Below are positions 16,740 to 27,731 of a DNA stretch of 64,000 nucleotides, piece after piece. This DNA is from Nocardioides faecalis (GTDB lineage Bacteria; Actinomycetota; Actinomycetes; Propionibacteriales; Nocardioidaceae). Location: NCBI RefSeq assembly GCF_018388425.1, contig NZ_CP074406.1:3162001-3226000 (forward strand). The letters run 5' to 3'. Numbering within the stretch: the stretch's first letter is position 1; every line of letters starts with the position of its first letter. The notes below the pieces were generated by a model. That model searched no databases. It worked only from the letters and a program-made list of their open reading frames with translations, and was not told where the DNA came from. Made by a program: the position numbers and the translations under genes.

Positions 16740-17573
16740 TCACCCCTTCACCGCACCGGACGTCAGGCCGGCGACGATCTTGCGTTGGAAAATCAGGACG
16801 ATGATGATGATCGGGATCGTCGCGATGACGGCTCCCGCGGCCAGCAGGGACGCCGGCCGGTTGAACGGGTCGGAGCCGACGAAGAAGGACAGCGACGCAG
16901 GGATGGGTCGTGCGGCCTCTGTCGAGGTCAGCGAGATGCCGAAGACGAAGTCGTTCCAGGCGAAGAAGAACGTCAGGATCGCGGCGGTGAACACCCCGGG
17001 GGCAGCCAGGGGCACGATCACCTTGCGGAACGCCTGCCACGACGTGGCGCCGTCCACCTGCGCGGCCTGCTCCATCTCCCACGGGATCTCCCGGAAGAAG
17101 GCCGACAGCGTCCAGATCGCCAGCGGCAGCGTGAAGGACATGTACGGGATGATCAGGCCGGGCCAGGTGTCGTAGAGCCCGAAGGCGCGCCACATGTCGA
17201 ACAGCGGCCCGACCAGCGAGACGACCGGGAACATCGCGATCGCCAGGGCGATCGTGAGCACCGCCTTCTTGCCGCGGAACTCCAGGCGGGCGATGGCGTA
17301 CGCCGCCAGGGTGGCCACGATGATCGAGAGCAGCGTCGCGATCAGGCTGATCCCGATGGAGTTGAAGATCGCTCGGCGGAACTGCTCGTTGTCCCACACG
17401 GCCTTGTAGTTGTCCCAGCCGGCCCCGGCGCCGTCGGCGGGGAAGAAGCCCGGTGAGCCGTTGGTGATCGCGGTCTCGGACTTGAAGGACAAGGAGATGA
17501 TCCAGGCCACCGGGAGCAGGCACCAGAGCATGATCAGCGCGCAGCCGACGATGATGCCGATTCGGTTCTTCAT
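16740..17573 (-). CDS. Sugar ABC transporter permease (SugB/MalG type)
   Basis: A 277-aa inner-membrane permease with about six helices. The EAA loop reads EQAAQVDGATSWQAFRKVIV, followed by LAAPG, as in MalG-type subunits. It starts 4 bp after the other permease gene, in a four-gene carbohydrate import operon. A trehalose substrate is suggested only by the similarity of gene order and binding protein to lpqY-sugABC. Confidence 0.88.
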   Translation of the reverse strand: MKNRIGIIVGCALIMLWCLLPVAWIISLSFKSETAITNGSPGFFPADGAGAGWDNYKAVWDNEQFRRAIFNSIGISLIATLLSIIVATLAAYAIARLEFRGKKAVLTIALAIAMFPVVSLVGPLFDMWRAFGLYDTWPGLIIPYMSFTLPLAIWTLSAFFREIPWEMEQAAQVDGATSWQAFRKVIVPLAAPGVFTAAILTFFFAWNDFVFGISLTSTEAARPIPASLSFFVGSDPFNRPASLLAAGAVIATIPIIIIVLIFQRKIVAGLTSGAVKG

Positions 17574-17577
17574 CTCA

Positions 17578-18522
17578 TCACTCCTGCCGGGCCTGCGCCA
17601 GGTCGACGCGGAAGAGCTTCACGATCAAGAAGGCGACGATCAGCACCGAGAGGAACAGCAGCACCGAAAGCGCCGAGCCGAGACCGAGCTGGAACTGCTC
17701 GATGGTCTGTCTGTAGGTCAGGAAGCTGATCGACTCCGTCTTCACCGCACCGGCAGTCATCACGAAGATGTTGTCGAAGATGCGGTAGGCGTCGAGCGCC
17801 CGGAAGAGGACCGCGACCATGATCGCGGCCCGCATGTTCGGCAGGATCACCTTGGTGAGCCGCTGCCACCAGGTGGCCCCGTCGACCTTGGCGGCCTCGA
17901 TCATGTCCTCGTTGACCTGGGCCAGCCCGGCCAGGAGCAGCAGCGACATGAACGGGGTGGTCTTCCAGATCTCCGAGACCATGATCGCGATCACCGCGGG
18001 CGTGGTGTCGCCGAACCAGTTGAAGTCCTCGCCGATGAACGGCAGCCAGCCGTTGACGAAGCCGTTCTGGTAGGAGAAGGCGAACTGCCAGGCGAAGCCG
18101 GAGACGACGGTGATGATCCCGTACGGGATCAGGATCGAGGTCCGGATCACGCCGCGGGCGAAGATCACCCGGTGCATCACCATCGCGAACACGAAGCCGA
18201 TGACGAGCTCGACGGCGACGGTCACCAGCATGTAGACCACCGTGATCCCGGTGGTCTGCCAGAACAGCGGGTCGGTCAGGGCGGTGACGTAGTTGCTCAG
18301 GCCGACGAAGCTGCGGTCGTCGGGTGCGGTCAGCGCGTAGTCGAAGGTGGACAGGTAGAGCGCCCGCAGCATCGGGAACGCGGTGACCAGCAGCATCAGG
18401 ATGATCGCCGGAGCGACCAGCTTCTGGCCCAGCCTGGTCTCCGCCTTCGTCCGGTCGCTGACCGTCGCTTTGGCGGCGCGCTTGCGCTTGCCCGGCGCAG
18501 GCGCGGTGGTGGTGGCGGTCAT
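17578..18522 (-). CDS. Sugar ABC transporter permease (SugA/MalF type)
   Basis: A 314-aa permease with a basic cytoplasmic N-terminus (GKRKRAAKATVSDRTKAE), about six helices and the EAA loop IEAAKVDGATWWQRLTKVIL. It partners the downstream MalG-type subunit. The ATG at 18522 overlaps the stop of the binding-protein gene (ATGA). An in-frame extension further upstream runs inside that gene and is rejected. Confidence 0.88.
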   Translation of the reverse strand: MTATTTAPAPGKRKRAAKATVSDRTKAETRLGQKLVAPAIILMLLVTAFPMLRALYLSTFDYALTAPDDRSFVGLSNYVTALTDPLFWQTTGITVVYMLVTVAVELVIGFVFAMVMHRVIFARGVIRTSILIPYGIITVVSGFAWQFAFSYQNGFVNGWLPFIGEDFNWFGDTTPAVIAIMVSEIWKTTPFMSLLLLAGLAQVNEDMIEAAKVDGATWWQRLTKVILPNMRAAIMVAVLFRALDAYRIFDNIFVMTAGAVKTESISFLTYRQTIEQFQLGLGSALSVLLFLSVLIVAFLIVKLFRVDLAQARQE

Positions 18523-19889
18523 AGCAGCGACTTCCCTTCCAGCACGGCCTTGAGGTACTCGGCCGAATCCTTGGGCGTGCTCTTCGGGTCCACCGACCGC
18601 GGCGAGTGCCACTTCGCCTGCAGAGCGCTCGAGATCATCGCGTAGAACGCGCTCTTCGGCCGGGTCCCGCCCTCGTCGACGCTGGTGCGGAACAGCTCGA
18701 TCAGGTCCGCGGGGTAGTCACCGCTCTCCTTCACCTGGTCGTACGCCGCGTTGGTGGACGGCATCAGCCCCGCCTCGAGCGCCAGGTCGACCTGCACCTT
18801 CACCGAGGTGATGCACTCCGCCGCCTCCTTCGCCCAGTCCGGGTGATCCCCGTAGGCGCCCACCCCGATGTTGATGCCACCGACCGGGGGCCGCGACGGG
18901 TCGTCCTTGACGGTGCGGGGGTAGCGCGCCCAGCCCAGGTCCTTGAACTGCTCCTCGGTGATCCCGTCCGGAGCGCCGACCAGGCCGGCGTAGTTCTGGT
19001 AGACGAAGGTCCAGTTGACCATGAACTCCCCCGGGCCGTCGTACATCTGGCCCAGGCTGGTGCCCTCGTTGGAGACGGAGAGATCGGGCTGGGCGGCGCG
19101 GGAGTCGGCGAGCTTCTTGATCACCGCGGCGGCCGCGCGCCCGGCCTCGGAGTCGAGGCCGATGTCGGCGTCCCGCCCGGCCTCGGTGTTGGAGACGATG
19201 TCGCCGCCGGCGCCCTGGATGAGGGCGTTGATCCACACCACGTACGCCTCGTACTTGTTGCCCTGGACGCCGACGGTGCCCCCGTTGTCGGCAGCGGCGT
19301 CGATCACCTGGTCCCAGGTGACCGGCTGGGTCATGTCGAGCCCGGCGGCCTCGGCGAGCGACTTGCGGTACCAGAGCACCTGGGTGTTGGCCCACAGCGG
19401 GATCGCGTAGACCTTGTCCTCCCAGGTGACCGTGTCCGCGGCGCCGGCCAGGTACTCGCCGTCACCCTCGATGCTGGCGTTGACCTTGTCGGCCGGCTCC
19501 CCGGTGACCTCCTTCAACCAGCCCGCGTTGGCGAACTCGGCGACGAAGACCGGGTCGAGGTTCATCAGGTCCGTGCTGGAGTCCTCCGCCGCGAGCCGCC
19601 GGGCCAACTGGGTGCGCTGGTCGGTCGCGGAGCTGGGCAGCAGCTGGACCGAGAGGTCGTAGTCGTCGGTGCTGCACTCCTTGGCGTACCGCTCGAACAC
19701 GGGGACGCCGTCGGGGTTCACGTACCAGTTCAGGGTGGGCTTGCCCTCGCTGCCGCAGGCGACCAGGGTCCCCAGCGCAAGGGACGTCACCGCGAACGCG
19801 GCGATCGGGCGTCGGCGGCGCGTCCGGCGCCGGCGCGGGGCGTGATCGGGTCCGGACTTCCATCGGGACGCGAGCCGTGTCAGCGTCAT
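18519..19889 (-). CDS. Extracellular sugar-binding lipoprotein, LpqY-like
   Basis: A 456-aa solute-binding lipoprotein. An Arg-rich n-region ([10 protein letters not shown]), a hydrophobic core and lipobox LVAC lead into a mature domain whose opening (TLNWYVNPDG, LLPSSATDQRTQLARRLAAE, DLMNLDPVFVAEFANAGWL) closely resembles mycobacterial LpqY, the trehalose receptor. The poly-Arg stretch could also suit Tat export. The ATG at 19889 has a strong ribosome site (GGAGGTGAT) upstream. It is first in a four-gene import operon. Substrate assignment to trehalose is by resemblance only. Confidence 0.87.
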   Translation of the reverse strand: MTLTRLASRWKSGPDHAPRRRRTRRRRPIAAFAVTSLALGTLVACGSEGKPTLNWYVNPDGVPVFERYAKECSTDDYDLSVQLLPSSATDQRTQLARRLAAEDSSTDLMNLDPVFVAEFANAGWLKEVTGEPADKVNASIEGDGEYLAGAADTVTWEDKVYAIPLWANTQVLWYRKSLAEAAGLDMTQPVTWDQVIDAAADNGGTVGVQGNKYEAYVVWINALIQGAGGDIVSNTEAGRDADIGLDSEAGRAAAAVIKKLADSRAAQPDLSVSNEGTSLGQMYDGPGEFMVNWTFVYQNYAGLVGAPDGITEEQFKDLGWARYPRTVKDDPSRPPVGGINIGVGAYGDHPDWAKEAAECITSVKVQVDLALEAGLMPSTNAAYDQVKESGDYPADLIELFRTSVDEGGTRPKSAFYAMISSALQAKWHSPRSVDPKSTPKDSAEYLKAVLEGKSLL

Positions 19890-19908
19890 CGACCAGATCA
19901 CCTCCGTG

Positions 19909-19920
19909 TGATACGTGTCA
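19909..19920 (-). promoter_or_regulatory. Imperfect palindrome TGATACGTGTCA upstream of the sugar operon
   Basis: Ten of twelve positions are symmetric around a central ACGT, 20 nt upstream of the binding-protein start. Sugar operons are commonly controlled by LacI or GntR proteins at such sites. No regulator gene is adjacent. Confidence 0.35.
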
Positions 19921-20058
19921 CTCAGTGCTACAGCACCGGACCAAGGATGTCCACGTCCCTGACACCGCGGCATTGCCCCGTACCCTGTTTTGTAGACGCC
20001 GCCGAGCCCCGCCACTGTGCCGGGAGCGCTGCGGTCCCGGCGTGCCTACAGTGAGGTC

Positions 20059-21270
20059 ATGGCGCTCCAGCTCGTCGCCTCGCGCACCGACCCGGCGCTC
20101 TTCCGGCTTCCCTGGCGCACCCCGCTCGCCGAGTGGCCCGAGTGGCACCTGGTCCCGCTGCCGCGCGGACTGTCGCGCCACGTCGTCCGCGTCGTCCGGG
20201 TCAACCGGCAGTTCCTGGCGATCAAGGAGACCGAGGAGCCGATCGCCCTGCGTGAGTACGACGTCCTGCGCGACCTGCAGCGCATCCACCAGCCCGCGGT
20301 CGTGCCGCGGGGCGTGGTGACGGGCCGGGTGAGCACCGACGGCGAGCCGCTGCCGGCCGCGCTGATCACCGAGCACCTGCACTACTCGCTGCCCTACCGC
20401 ACCGTCTTCCAGCACGGCCTGAGCCTCGAGCAGGCCCCCGCCCTGGTCGACGCGCTCGTCGTGCTGCTCGTCCGGCTGCACCTGGCGGGCTTCTACTGGG
20501 GCGACGTGTCGCTGTCCAACACGCTCTTCCGCCGCAACGCCGAGGGCTTCGCCGCCTACCTGGTCGACGCCGAGACCGGGGAGCTGCGCGAACGGATCTC
20601 CGACGCGCTGCGCGAGCACGACGTGACGGTCGGCTCGGAGAACATCTTCGCCGAGCTCATGGACCTCAAGGCGAGCGGCGAGACCGAGGTCGAGGTGGAC
20701 GCGCTGGCCGTGGTGGCCCAGCTCCAGGAGCGCTACCACGCCCTGTGGCAGGAGCTCACGGCCGTCGAGGAGTTCGGCGTCGACGAGCTGTACCGCGTCG
20801 AGCAGCGCATCGCCCGGCTCAACGACCTGGGCTTCGACGTCGACGAGCTGGAGATCCGCAGCGACTCCGAGCGGGTGCGGATCCAGCCCAAGGTGGTCGA
20901 GGCCGGCCACCACCGTCGCGAGCTGAACGAGCTGACCGGCCTGGACGTGGAGGACAGCCAGGCGCGCCGGCTGCTGGGCGACCTGGCGGCGTTCACCGCC
21001 CACCGTCAGCTGGGCCACCTCCCGCGCCGCGTCGCCGCCCGGCGGTGGCTGGCGCAGGTCTACACGCCGATCGTGGACATGCTGCCGGAGGAGCTGGCCG
21101 GCAAGATCGCACCGGCGCAGTACTTCCACGAGGTGCTCGAGCACCGGTGGTACCTCTCCGAGCAGGCCGGTCACGAGGTGGACATCTTCGACTCCGCGGC
21201 CGACTACGTCGCCACCGTGCTGCCCGGGCGCCCCTCCGACACCTCGGGTGCGCTGCCTCCCCCGTCCTGA
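20059..21270 (+). CDS. DUF4032 protein with kinase-like fold motif
   Basis: A 403-aa member of the actinobacterial DUF4032 family. The segment RLHLAGFYWGDVSLSNTLF resembles the catalytic loop of lipopolysaccharide-kinase-type proteins (HGD...N, here WGDVSLSN), followed by YLVDAETGE in the place of a metal-binding DxD/DFG. The function is unknown; a small-molecule or protein kinase is conceivable. The ATG at 20059 has TACAGT (20047-20052) 6 nt upstream. It is divergent from the sugar importer and convergent with asparaginase. Confidence 0.75.
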   Translation: MALQLVASRTDPALFRLPWRTPLAEWPEWHLVPLPRGLSRHVVRVVRVNRQFLAIKETEEPIALREYDVLRDLQRIHQPAVVPRGVVTGRVSTDGEPLPAALITEHLHYSLPYRTVFQHGLSLEQAPALVDALVVLLVRLHLAGFYWGDVSLSNTLFRRNAEGFAAYLVDAETGELRERISDALREHDVTVGSENIFAELMDLKASGETEVEVDALAVVAQLQERYHALWQELTAVEEFGVDELYRVEQRIARLNDLGFDVDELEIRSDSERVRIQPKVVEAGHHRRELNELTGLDVEDSQARRLLGDLAAFTAHRQLGHLPRRVAARRWLAQVYTPIVDMLPEELAGKIAPAQYFHEVLEHRWYLSEQAGHEVDIFDSAADYVATVLPGRPSDTSGALPPPS

Positions 21271-21298
21271 CCGTGGCGCCCCGACCCGAGGGCGGGCG

Positions 21299-22315
21299 TC
21301 AGGGCGCGCCGTGCTCCGCCAGGGCGGCGGCCACCCGGCCCCGGTCCAGCGGACCGGTGAGCGCGAGCGCCCACAGCAGCAGCCGCGCCTTGACCGGCGG
21401 CAACCAACCCGCCCCCAGCACGCCGCGGTCGAGCAGGTCCAGCTCGGCCCCCGGGTAGCCGTACGTCGCCCGGGCGGTCGGTCCTGCACCGGTGCGGGTG
21501 GCGACCACGACCGGCACGACGGCGGCGACCTGCCCGACGACGTCGGCCATCGCCGTCGACACGTGCCCGGCACCGAGCCCGGCCACCACCACCGCGTCGA
21601 CGCCGGCGAGGTCGAGCGAGCCCAGCACGAACCCGTCGTCGCCCAGGTGGGTGGCCACCAGCGGCACCCGTGGCCGCCGCGCGGCCGGCGCGCGGTCGCC
21701 GGGGACGGCCAGCGCCGCGGCGCGCCGGGGCGGCGGCGCGGCATAGCGGACCTCGGTCTCCACGCAGCGCCCCACGGGGCCGAACGACGGCGAGGCGAAC
21801 GCCGCCGGTGCCATCGAGTCCGTCTTGCTCACCCAGCGGGCGGCATGGACCTGCTCGGCGAGGGCGACCAGGACCCCGCGGCCGGCCGAGGCCGGGGCGA
21901 GGGCGACCCGGGCGGCGGTGAGCAGGTTCGCGGGACCGTCGGCGCCAGCGGCATCGGCCGCACGCATCGCCCCGGTGAGCACCAGCGGCACCGGGGAGTC
22001 CCAGAGCAGGTCGAGCAGGAACGCGGACTCCTCGAGGGTGTCCGTGCCCTGGGTGAGCACCACGCCCTGCGCGCCGGCGCCCACCTCCGCGCGCGCCCAC
22101 GCCAGCGCGCCCAGCAGGTCGGTCTCGGCCAGCGACGGGCTCGGCAGCCGGGCCAGCGTCGTGGCTCGCACCGCGGCGAGGTCGGCGAGGCCGGGCACCG
22201 CGGCGGCGAGCTCGGCGGCACCCGCGGTCGGCACCACGGCGGAGCCGCCGGCGGCGGAGGGGGTCGAGGCGATGGTGCCGCCGAGGGCACCCACCGCCAG
22301 CACGGGTCGACTCAT
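21299..22315 (-). CDS. Type II-like L-asparaginase
   Basis: Hydrolyses L-asparagine to aspartate and ammonia. The two threonine motifs are visible: GALGGTIAS (Thr14) and VVLTQGTDTLEES (Thr91 and Asp92), with Lys in WVSKTDSM. No signal peptide is seen, so it is probably cytoplasmic. The 338-aa length is normal. CAGGAT lies 6 nt before the ATG. The gene is divergent from the YdeI-like gene and ends 28 bp from the DUF4032 stop. Confidence 0.88.
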   Translation of the reverse strand: MSRPVLAVGALGGTIASTPSAAGGSAVVPTAGAAELAAAVPGLADLAAVRATTLARLPSPSLAETDLLGALAWARAEVGAGAQGVVLTQGTDTLEESAFLLDLLWDSPVPLVLTGAMRAADAAGADGPANLLTAARVALAPASAGRGVLVALAEQVHAARWVSKTDSMAPAAFASPSFGPVGRCVETEVRYAAPPPRRAAALAVPGDRAPAARRPRVPLVATHLGDDGFVLGSLDLAGVDAVVVAGLGAGHVSTAMADVVGQVAAVVPVVVATRTGAGPTARATYGYPGAELDLLDRGVLGAGWLPPVKARLLLWALALTGPLDRGRVAAALAEHGAP

Positions 22316-22374
22316 GGGCCCATCCTGCCCGGCGCCGTACCGACGCTGTCGGCGGCCGGTGTCAGGCTGGAGCC

Positions 22375-23058
22375 ATGGACGAGTCCCTGAGCGAGGACCC
22401 GGGGCCGGGGCGGATGGGCGGCACGCCGGAGCGGCCCGCCCGGTTCTTCGCCGACGCCGCGGAGTTCGGCGCCTGGCTGGCCGCGCACCACGACACCGCG
22501 ACGGAGCTGTGGATGGGGCTGTACAAGAAGCACGTGCCCGATCGCGGCCTGACCTGGGAGCAGGCCGTGCCGGAGGCGTTGTGCTGGGGCTGGATCGACT
22601 CGGTCGCCCAGCGCATCGACGACGACTCGAGGCGCCAGCGCTGGACGCCGCGGCGGCCCACGAGCAACTGGAGCCGGGTGAACCTGGAGCTCGTCGAGCG
22701 GCTGCGGGCCGAGGGCCGGATGCAGCCCAGCGGCCTGGCGATCTGGGAGCAACGCCGCACCTCCCCCGCGCCCTACCTCCACGAGCGCGACGGTGAGCCG
22801 ATCCTGCCCGAGGCGTACGCCGCCCGCCTGGCCACCGACCCGGCCGCGGCCGCGTTCTGGGCCGAGGCGACCGCGGGATACCGGCGGTTGTGCGTGACGT
22901 GGGTGCTCAACGCCAAGCAGGAGGCCACCCGGGAGCGCCGGATGAGCCAGCTGGTCGCGTGCTGTGCGGCCGGCGGGCTGGTCCCCTCCCAGCGCTACGG
23001 CGACGTGCCGCGCTGGGTGGAGCGGGCCGCCGCCGCGGCCCGGGCCGCCACCTCGTGA
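22375..23058 (+). CDS. YdeI/OmpD-associated family protein
   Basis: A 227-aa protein with the family signature [17 protein letters not shown] and, further on, [15 protein letters not shown] and a C-terminal helical region ([20 protein letters not shown]). The family is widespread and loosely linked to stress; biochemistry is unknown. The ATG at 22375 has CAGGCT 6 nt upstream. It ends about 30 bp before the class I fumarase start, but that gene has its own promoter-like hexamer. Confidence 0.8.
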   Translation: MDESLSEDPGPGRMGGTPERPARFFADAAEFGAWLAAHHDTATELWMGLYKKHVPDRGLTWEQAVPEALCWGWIDSVAQRIDDDSRRQRWTPRRPTSNWSRVNLELVERLRAEGRMQPSGLAIWEQRRTSPAPYLHERDGEPILPEAYAARLATDPAAAAFWAEATAGYRRLCVTWVLNAKQEATRERRMSQLVACCAAGGLVPSQRYGDVPRWVERAAAAARAATS

Positions 23059-23087
23059 GGGCGGCGCAGCGGTTATCCTCAGCGACC

Positions 23088-24779
<1,692 letters not shown>

Positions 24780-24871
24780 GTCCTGGTCCGGCCTGACCAT
24801 GCGGCGTCCCGGTCGGACCACTTCGTCCCGGATGTGCTGCGCGAGACGCGCAGAACAGGTGGGATGGTCCC

Positions 24872-27025
24872 GTGGAGGGAGTGGTGGGGGCTCCGGTTCC
24901 GAGGTGGGTCGCGGCCGCCCCGGTGCTCTCAGGCGCCCTGGTCGCGGCGGTCGGGGCCGCGCTGCTCGCGGCGTTCCTGCTCGGTGACGCGACAAGGGCG
25001 CTGCGTCCCGACCTCGCGCTGAGCCTCCTCGGCTCCGGTGCCAGCCTCGCACTGCACCGCCGGCGTCCCGGGCTCGCCCGCCGGATGGCGCTCGTGCCGC
25101 TGGCGGTCGGCCTGCTGATGGCACTCGAGCTGACCACCGGCGCCGGGGCCACGTTGCGCGCCCTGCCGCTCGTCGCCGACGACGTACGGCCTCCGCACCC
25201 CACCGGCGTGCTGGCGATGATCACCTTCGCGCTGAGCCGGCTGCTCACGGGCGCCACCCGCCCCCGGGCGCGGATCCTCGGCGCGGTGGCGGGCGCGGTC
25301 TTCTCCGCGGTGGTCCTCGCCGTGCAGATGGGCCTGTTGCTCGGCGGCGAGGCGACCGGGCTGGTCACCGCGGACCTGGCCAGCCTGCCTCTGCTCCTCG
25401 TGACGCTCGACGTGATGCTCGTCGGCCTGCTGTGCTGCAACGCGCCGATGCCGCCGCTCAACCTGCTGATGGACCGCGGCCTGGCCGGCACGCTCGTGCG
25501 CCGGCTGCTGCCCGCGGTGGTCCTCGGCCCGGCGTTGCTGGCGCAGGTGCACGACGTCACCGAGCACCGCGGGCTGCTGGACCCCCACCTCGGCCTGGCG
25601 CTGTTCACCGCCGTGATGGTGGTCGGCCTGGCGTGCGTGGTCACCATCACCGGCCTGACCGTGCAGCGCACCGAGCAGGAGCGCCTGCGGCTGACCCAGG
25701 AGCTGGAGGCGATCTTCGCGAGCATCCCCGCCATGGTGACGCTGGCCGACACCGACGGTACCTACGTGCGCTCCAGCCCGTTCGCGGACCGGCTGCTGCT
25801 GCCCGAGGGCGGCACCCTGCCGGGGCGCAACGCCCGGGACCACTACCCCGCCAATGCCCGAGAGGCGCTCGCCGCGCAGGCGCAGCGGACCCGCGACCAC
25901 GGCGTCACCAGCACCGAGGAGCTCTACGTCGACATGCACGGGGAGCGCCGGGACTGGCAGCTGACGCGCTTCCCGGTCACCGACGGGAGCGGGGTGGTCT
26001 TCGGGATCGGCACGATCGGGCTCGACATCACGGCCAGCAAGCGGACCGAGCGCGAGGCGGCAGCCGCCTCCGAGCGTGTGCGCAGCTTTCTCGACGCCGC
26101 CCCGGACGCCACGATCATCATCGACCGCAGTGGCACCATCCGCTACGCCAACCGGCGGGTCAACGAGCTGCTCGGCTACCGGCCCGACGAGCTGGTCGGC
26201 ACGGAGGTCGAGTGCCTGGTGCCCGAGCCGACCCGCAGCGAGCGCAGCGCGAAGCGTGCCGCCTACCTGCGGTCACCGGAGCACCGTGCGATGGGCTCGG
26301 GCAGCGAGCTGGCCGCGCTGCGCAAGGACGGCTCCCGGGTCGCGGTCGAGGTCAGCCTCGGCCCCGTGGAGACCAAGGAGGGCACCTGGACCGCCGCCGC
26401 GCTGCGCGACGTGACGCAGCGCCGCGCCGCGGAGCTCGCGCTGCGCCACGCCGAGCAGCGGGCCCGCTACCTCGCCGACCACGATCCGCTCACCGGCACC
26501 ACCAACCGGCGCTGGTTCGGCACCGCCCTGGAGCGCCACCTCACCGAGCGCCCGGCGGTCGGCGGCCTGCTGATCGTCGACATCGATCGGTTCAAGGAGG
26601 TCAACGACAGCACCGGGCACGGCGCCGGCGACACCCTGCTGGTCGAGATCGTCGAGGCCATCGGCCCCTGCCTTCCCGCCGGCTCCGCGCTGAGCCGGCT
26701 CGGTGGCGACGAGTTCGCCGTGCTGCTGGACTCCGGTGGCACCGCGGCGGTCCGCTCCGTCGCGGAGGGCATCCTCGAGGCGGTACGGCGCACGGGCCTG
26801 CGCTCCGGGCTGCCGGTGGCGGTGACGGCCTCCATCGGCGCGGCGCCCTTCGAGCTGCTGGACCAGCCGCCGACGAGCAACGCGGCGATGGTCGCCGCTG
26901 ACGACGCGCTCTACGCCGCCAAGGCGCAGGGCCGCGACACCGCGGTGCTCTGGTCACCCGCCGTGCGCCGGCCGCGTCCGGCGCTCGCGGGGCGTCGTAC
27001 GGTGCAGCGCTCGCCGAGACACTGA
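24872..27025 (+). CDS. Membrane PAS-PAS-GGDEF diguanylate cyclase
   Basis: Predicted c-di-GMP synthase, 717 aa. About eight hydrophobic segments (residues 10-265) form an N-terminal membrane sensor, followed by two PAS domains (about 268-390 and 400-510) and a GGDEF domain (about 530-690) with an intact GGDEF at 611-615 and HDPLTGTTNRRWF at its start. The inhibitory I-site RxxD normally found five residues upstream is absent (AGSALSRL). No EAL domain is present. The GTG at 24872 is the most upstream in-frame start; GTG 24881 is possible. Signal and target are unknown. Confidence 0.85.
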   Translation: MEGVVGAPVPRWVAAAPVLSGALVAAVGAALLAAFLLGDATRALRPDLALSLLGSGASLALHRRRPGLARRMALVPLAVGLLMALELTTGAGATLRALPLVADDVRPPHPTGVLAMITFALSRLLTGATRPRARILGAVAGAVFSAVVLAVQMGLLLGGEATGLVTADLASLPLLLVTLDVMLVGLLCCNAPMPPLNLLMDRGLAGTLVRRLLPAVVLGPALLAQVHDVTEHRGLLDPHLGLALFTAVMVVGLACVVTITGLTVQRTEQERLRLTQELEAIFASIPAMVTLADTDGTYVRSSPFADRLLLPEGGTLPGRNARDHYPANAREALAAQAQRTRDHGVTSTEELYVDMHGERRDWQLTRFPVTDGSGVVFGIGTIGLDITASKRTEREAAAASERVRSFLDAAPDATIIIDRSGTIRYANRRVNELLGYRPDELVGTEVECLVPEPTRSERSAKRAAYLRSPEHRAMGSGSELAALRKDGSRVAVEVSLGPVETKEGTWTAAALRDVTQRRAAELALRHAEQRARYLADHDPLTGTTNRRWFGTALERHLTERPAVGGLLIVDIDRFKEVNDSTGHGAGDTLLVEIVEAIGPCLPAGSALSRLGGDEFAVLLDSGGTAAVRSVAEGILEAVRRTGLRSGLPVAVTASIGAAPFELLDQPPTSNAAMVAADDALYAAKAQGRDTAVLWSPAVRRPRPALAGRRTVQRSPRH

Positions 27026-27126
27026 GGCGGGAGCCACCGAGGCGGGTGTGCCGAGGCCGTCGGGTGGGAACCGCGGGCCGGTGCCGGTCGTTGCCGGGGT
27101 ACCGACCCACCGCAGGAGGAGAGCCC

Positions 27127-27399
27127 ATGCGTTGCCCCAACGATGAGACCACGCTCGTGATGACCGAGCGCAGCGGCATCGAGATCGACTACTGCCCGCA
27201 GTGCCGGGGCGTGTGGCTCGACCGCGGCGAGCTGGACAAGATCATCGACCGCTCGGTCACCATCACCTCTCCGCAGCAGCCTCCGGTCCAGCCCGCCCCG
27301 ACCTACGACAGGTACGACGAGCGGCGCAGCCAGGGGCCGCAGGGCCAGCCGTACAAGAAGCGCAAGCGGGAGAGCTGGCTCTCCGAGCTGTTCGACTGA
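27127..27399 (+). CDS. Zinc-ribbon (zf-TFIIB) small protein
   Basis: A 90-aa protein with MRCPNDETTLVM, then DYCPQCRGVWLDRGELDKI, the two Cys pairs of the zf-TFIIB (PF13453) fold. A Pro/Arg-rich tail ends in ESWLSELFD. Function is unknown. A strong ribosome site (AGGAGGAG) sits 7 nt before the ATG, making the start secure. It stands alone after the GGDEF gene. Confidence 0.85.
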   Translation: MRCPNDETTLVMTERSGIEIDYCPQCRGVWLDRGELDKIIDRSVTITSPQQPPVQPAPTYDRYDERRSQGPQGQPYKKRKRESWLSELFD

Positions 27400-27454
27400 G
27401 GCGGCGCGGCCCAGTCGACGGCGCGGCCAGCACTGGGCCGTCCGAGCCGGTTCG

Positions 27455-27675
27455 TCATGAGGCCGCCCTCCGGATCTCGTCGACCAGCCCGTCGGGACTC
27501 ATCCCGAGGCGAGCGGCCTGCTGGAGGAGCTCGTGGACCTGCCGCCGCCCAGCACGCCGTAGGCACGCAGCACCGTGTGCATGTTGACGTCGAGGGCCGA
27601 CGGCGAGCTCGCGGGCGGGCGGGAGCCTGTCCCCCGGCGCCAGCGAGCCGTCGATGATCGCCGTATCGCACTAGA
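27455..27675 (-). pseudogene. Decayed GntR (YtrA-type) regulator
   Basis: Three fragments in three frames read as one GntR regulator: AIIDGSLAPGDRLPPARELA, then ALDVNMHTVLRAYGVL, then QVHELLQQAARLGMSPDGLV followed by DEIRRAAS and a stop at 27455. A 4-nt junction shifts frame between the first two, and the stretch after AYGVL jumps straight to the C-terminal helix, so the middle of the gene is deleted. The usual ABC or membrane partner is absent. This accounts for the otherwise empty 27400-27731 interval. Confidence 0.7.
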
Positions 27676-27731
27676 ACAATGCGGCTTGTTGGAGAGCCGG
27701 CGCCCCTTCCTGGCCGCGCTAGGTTCGAGGC

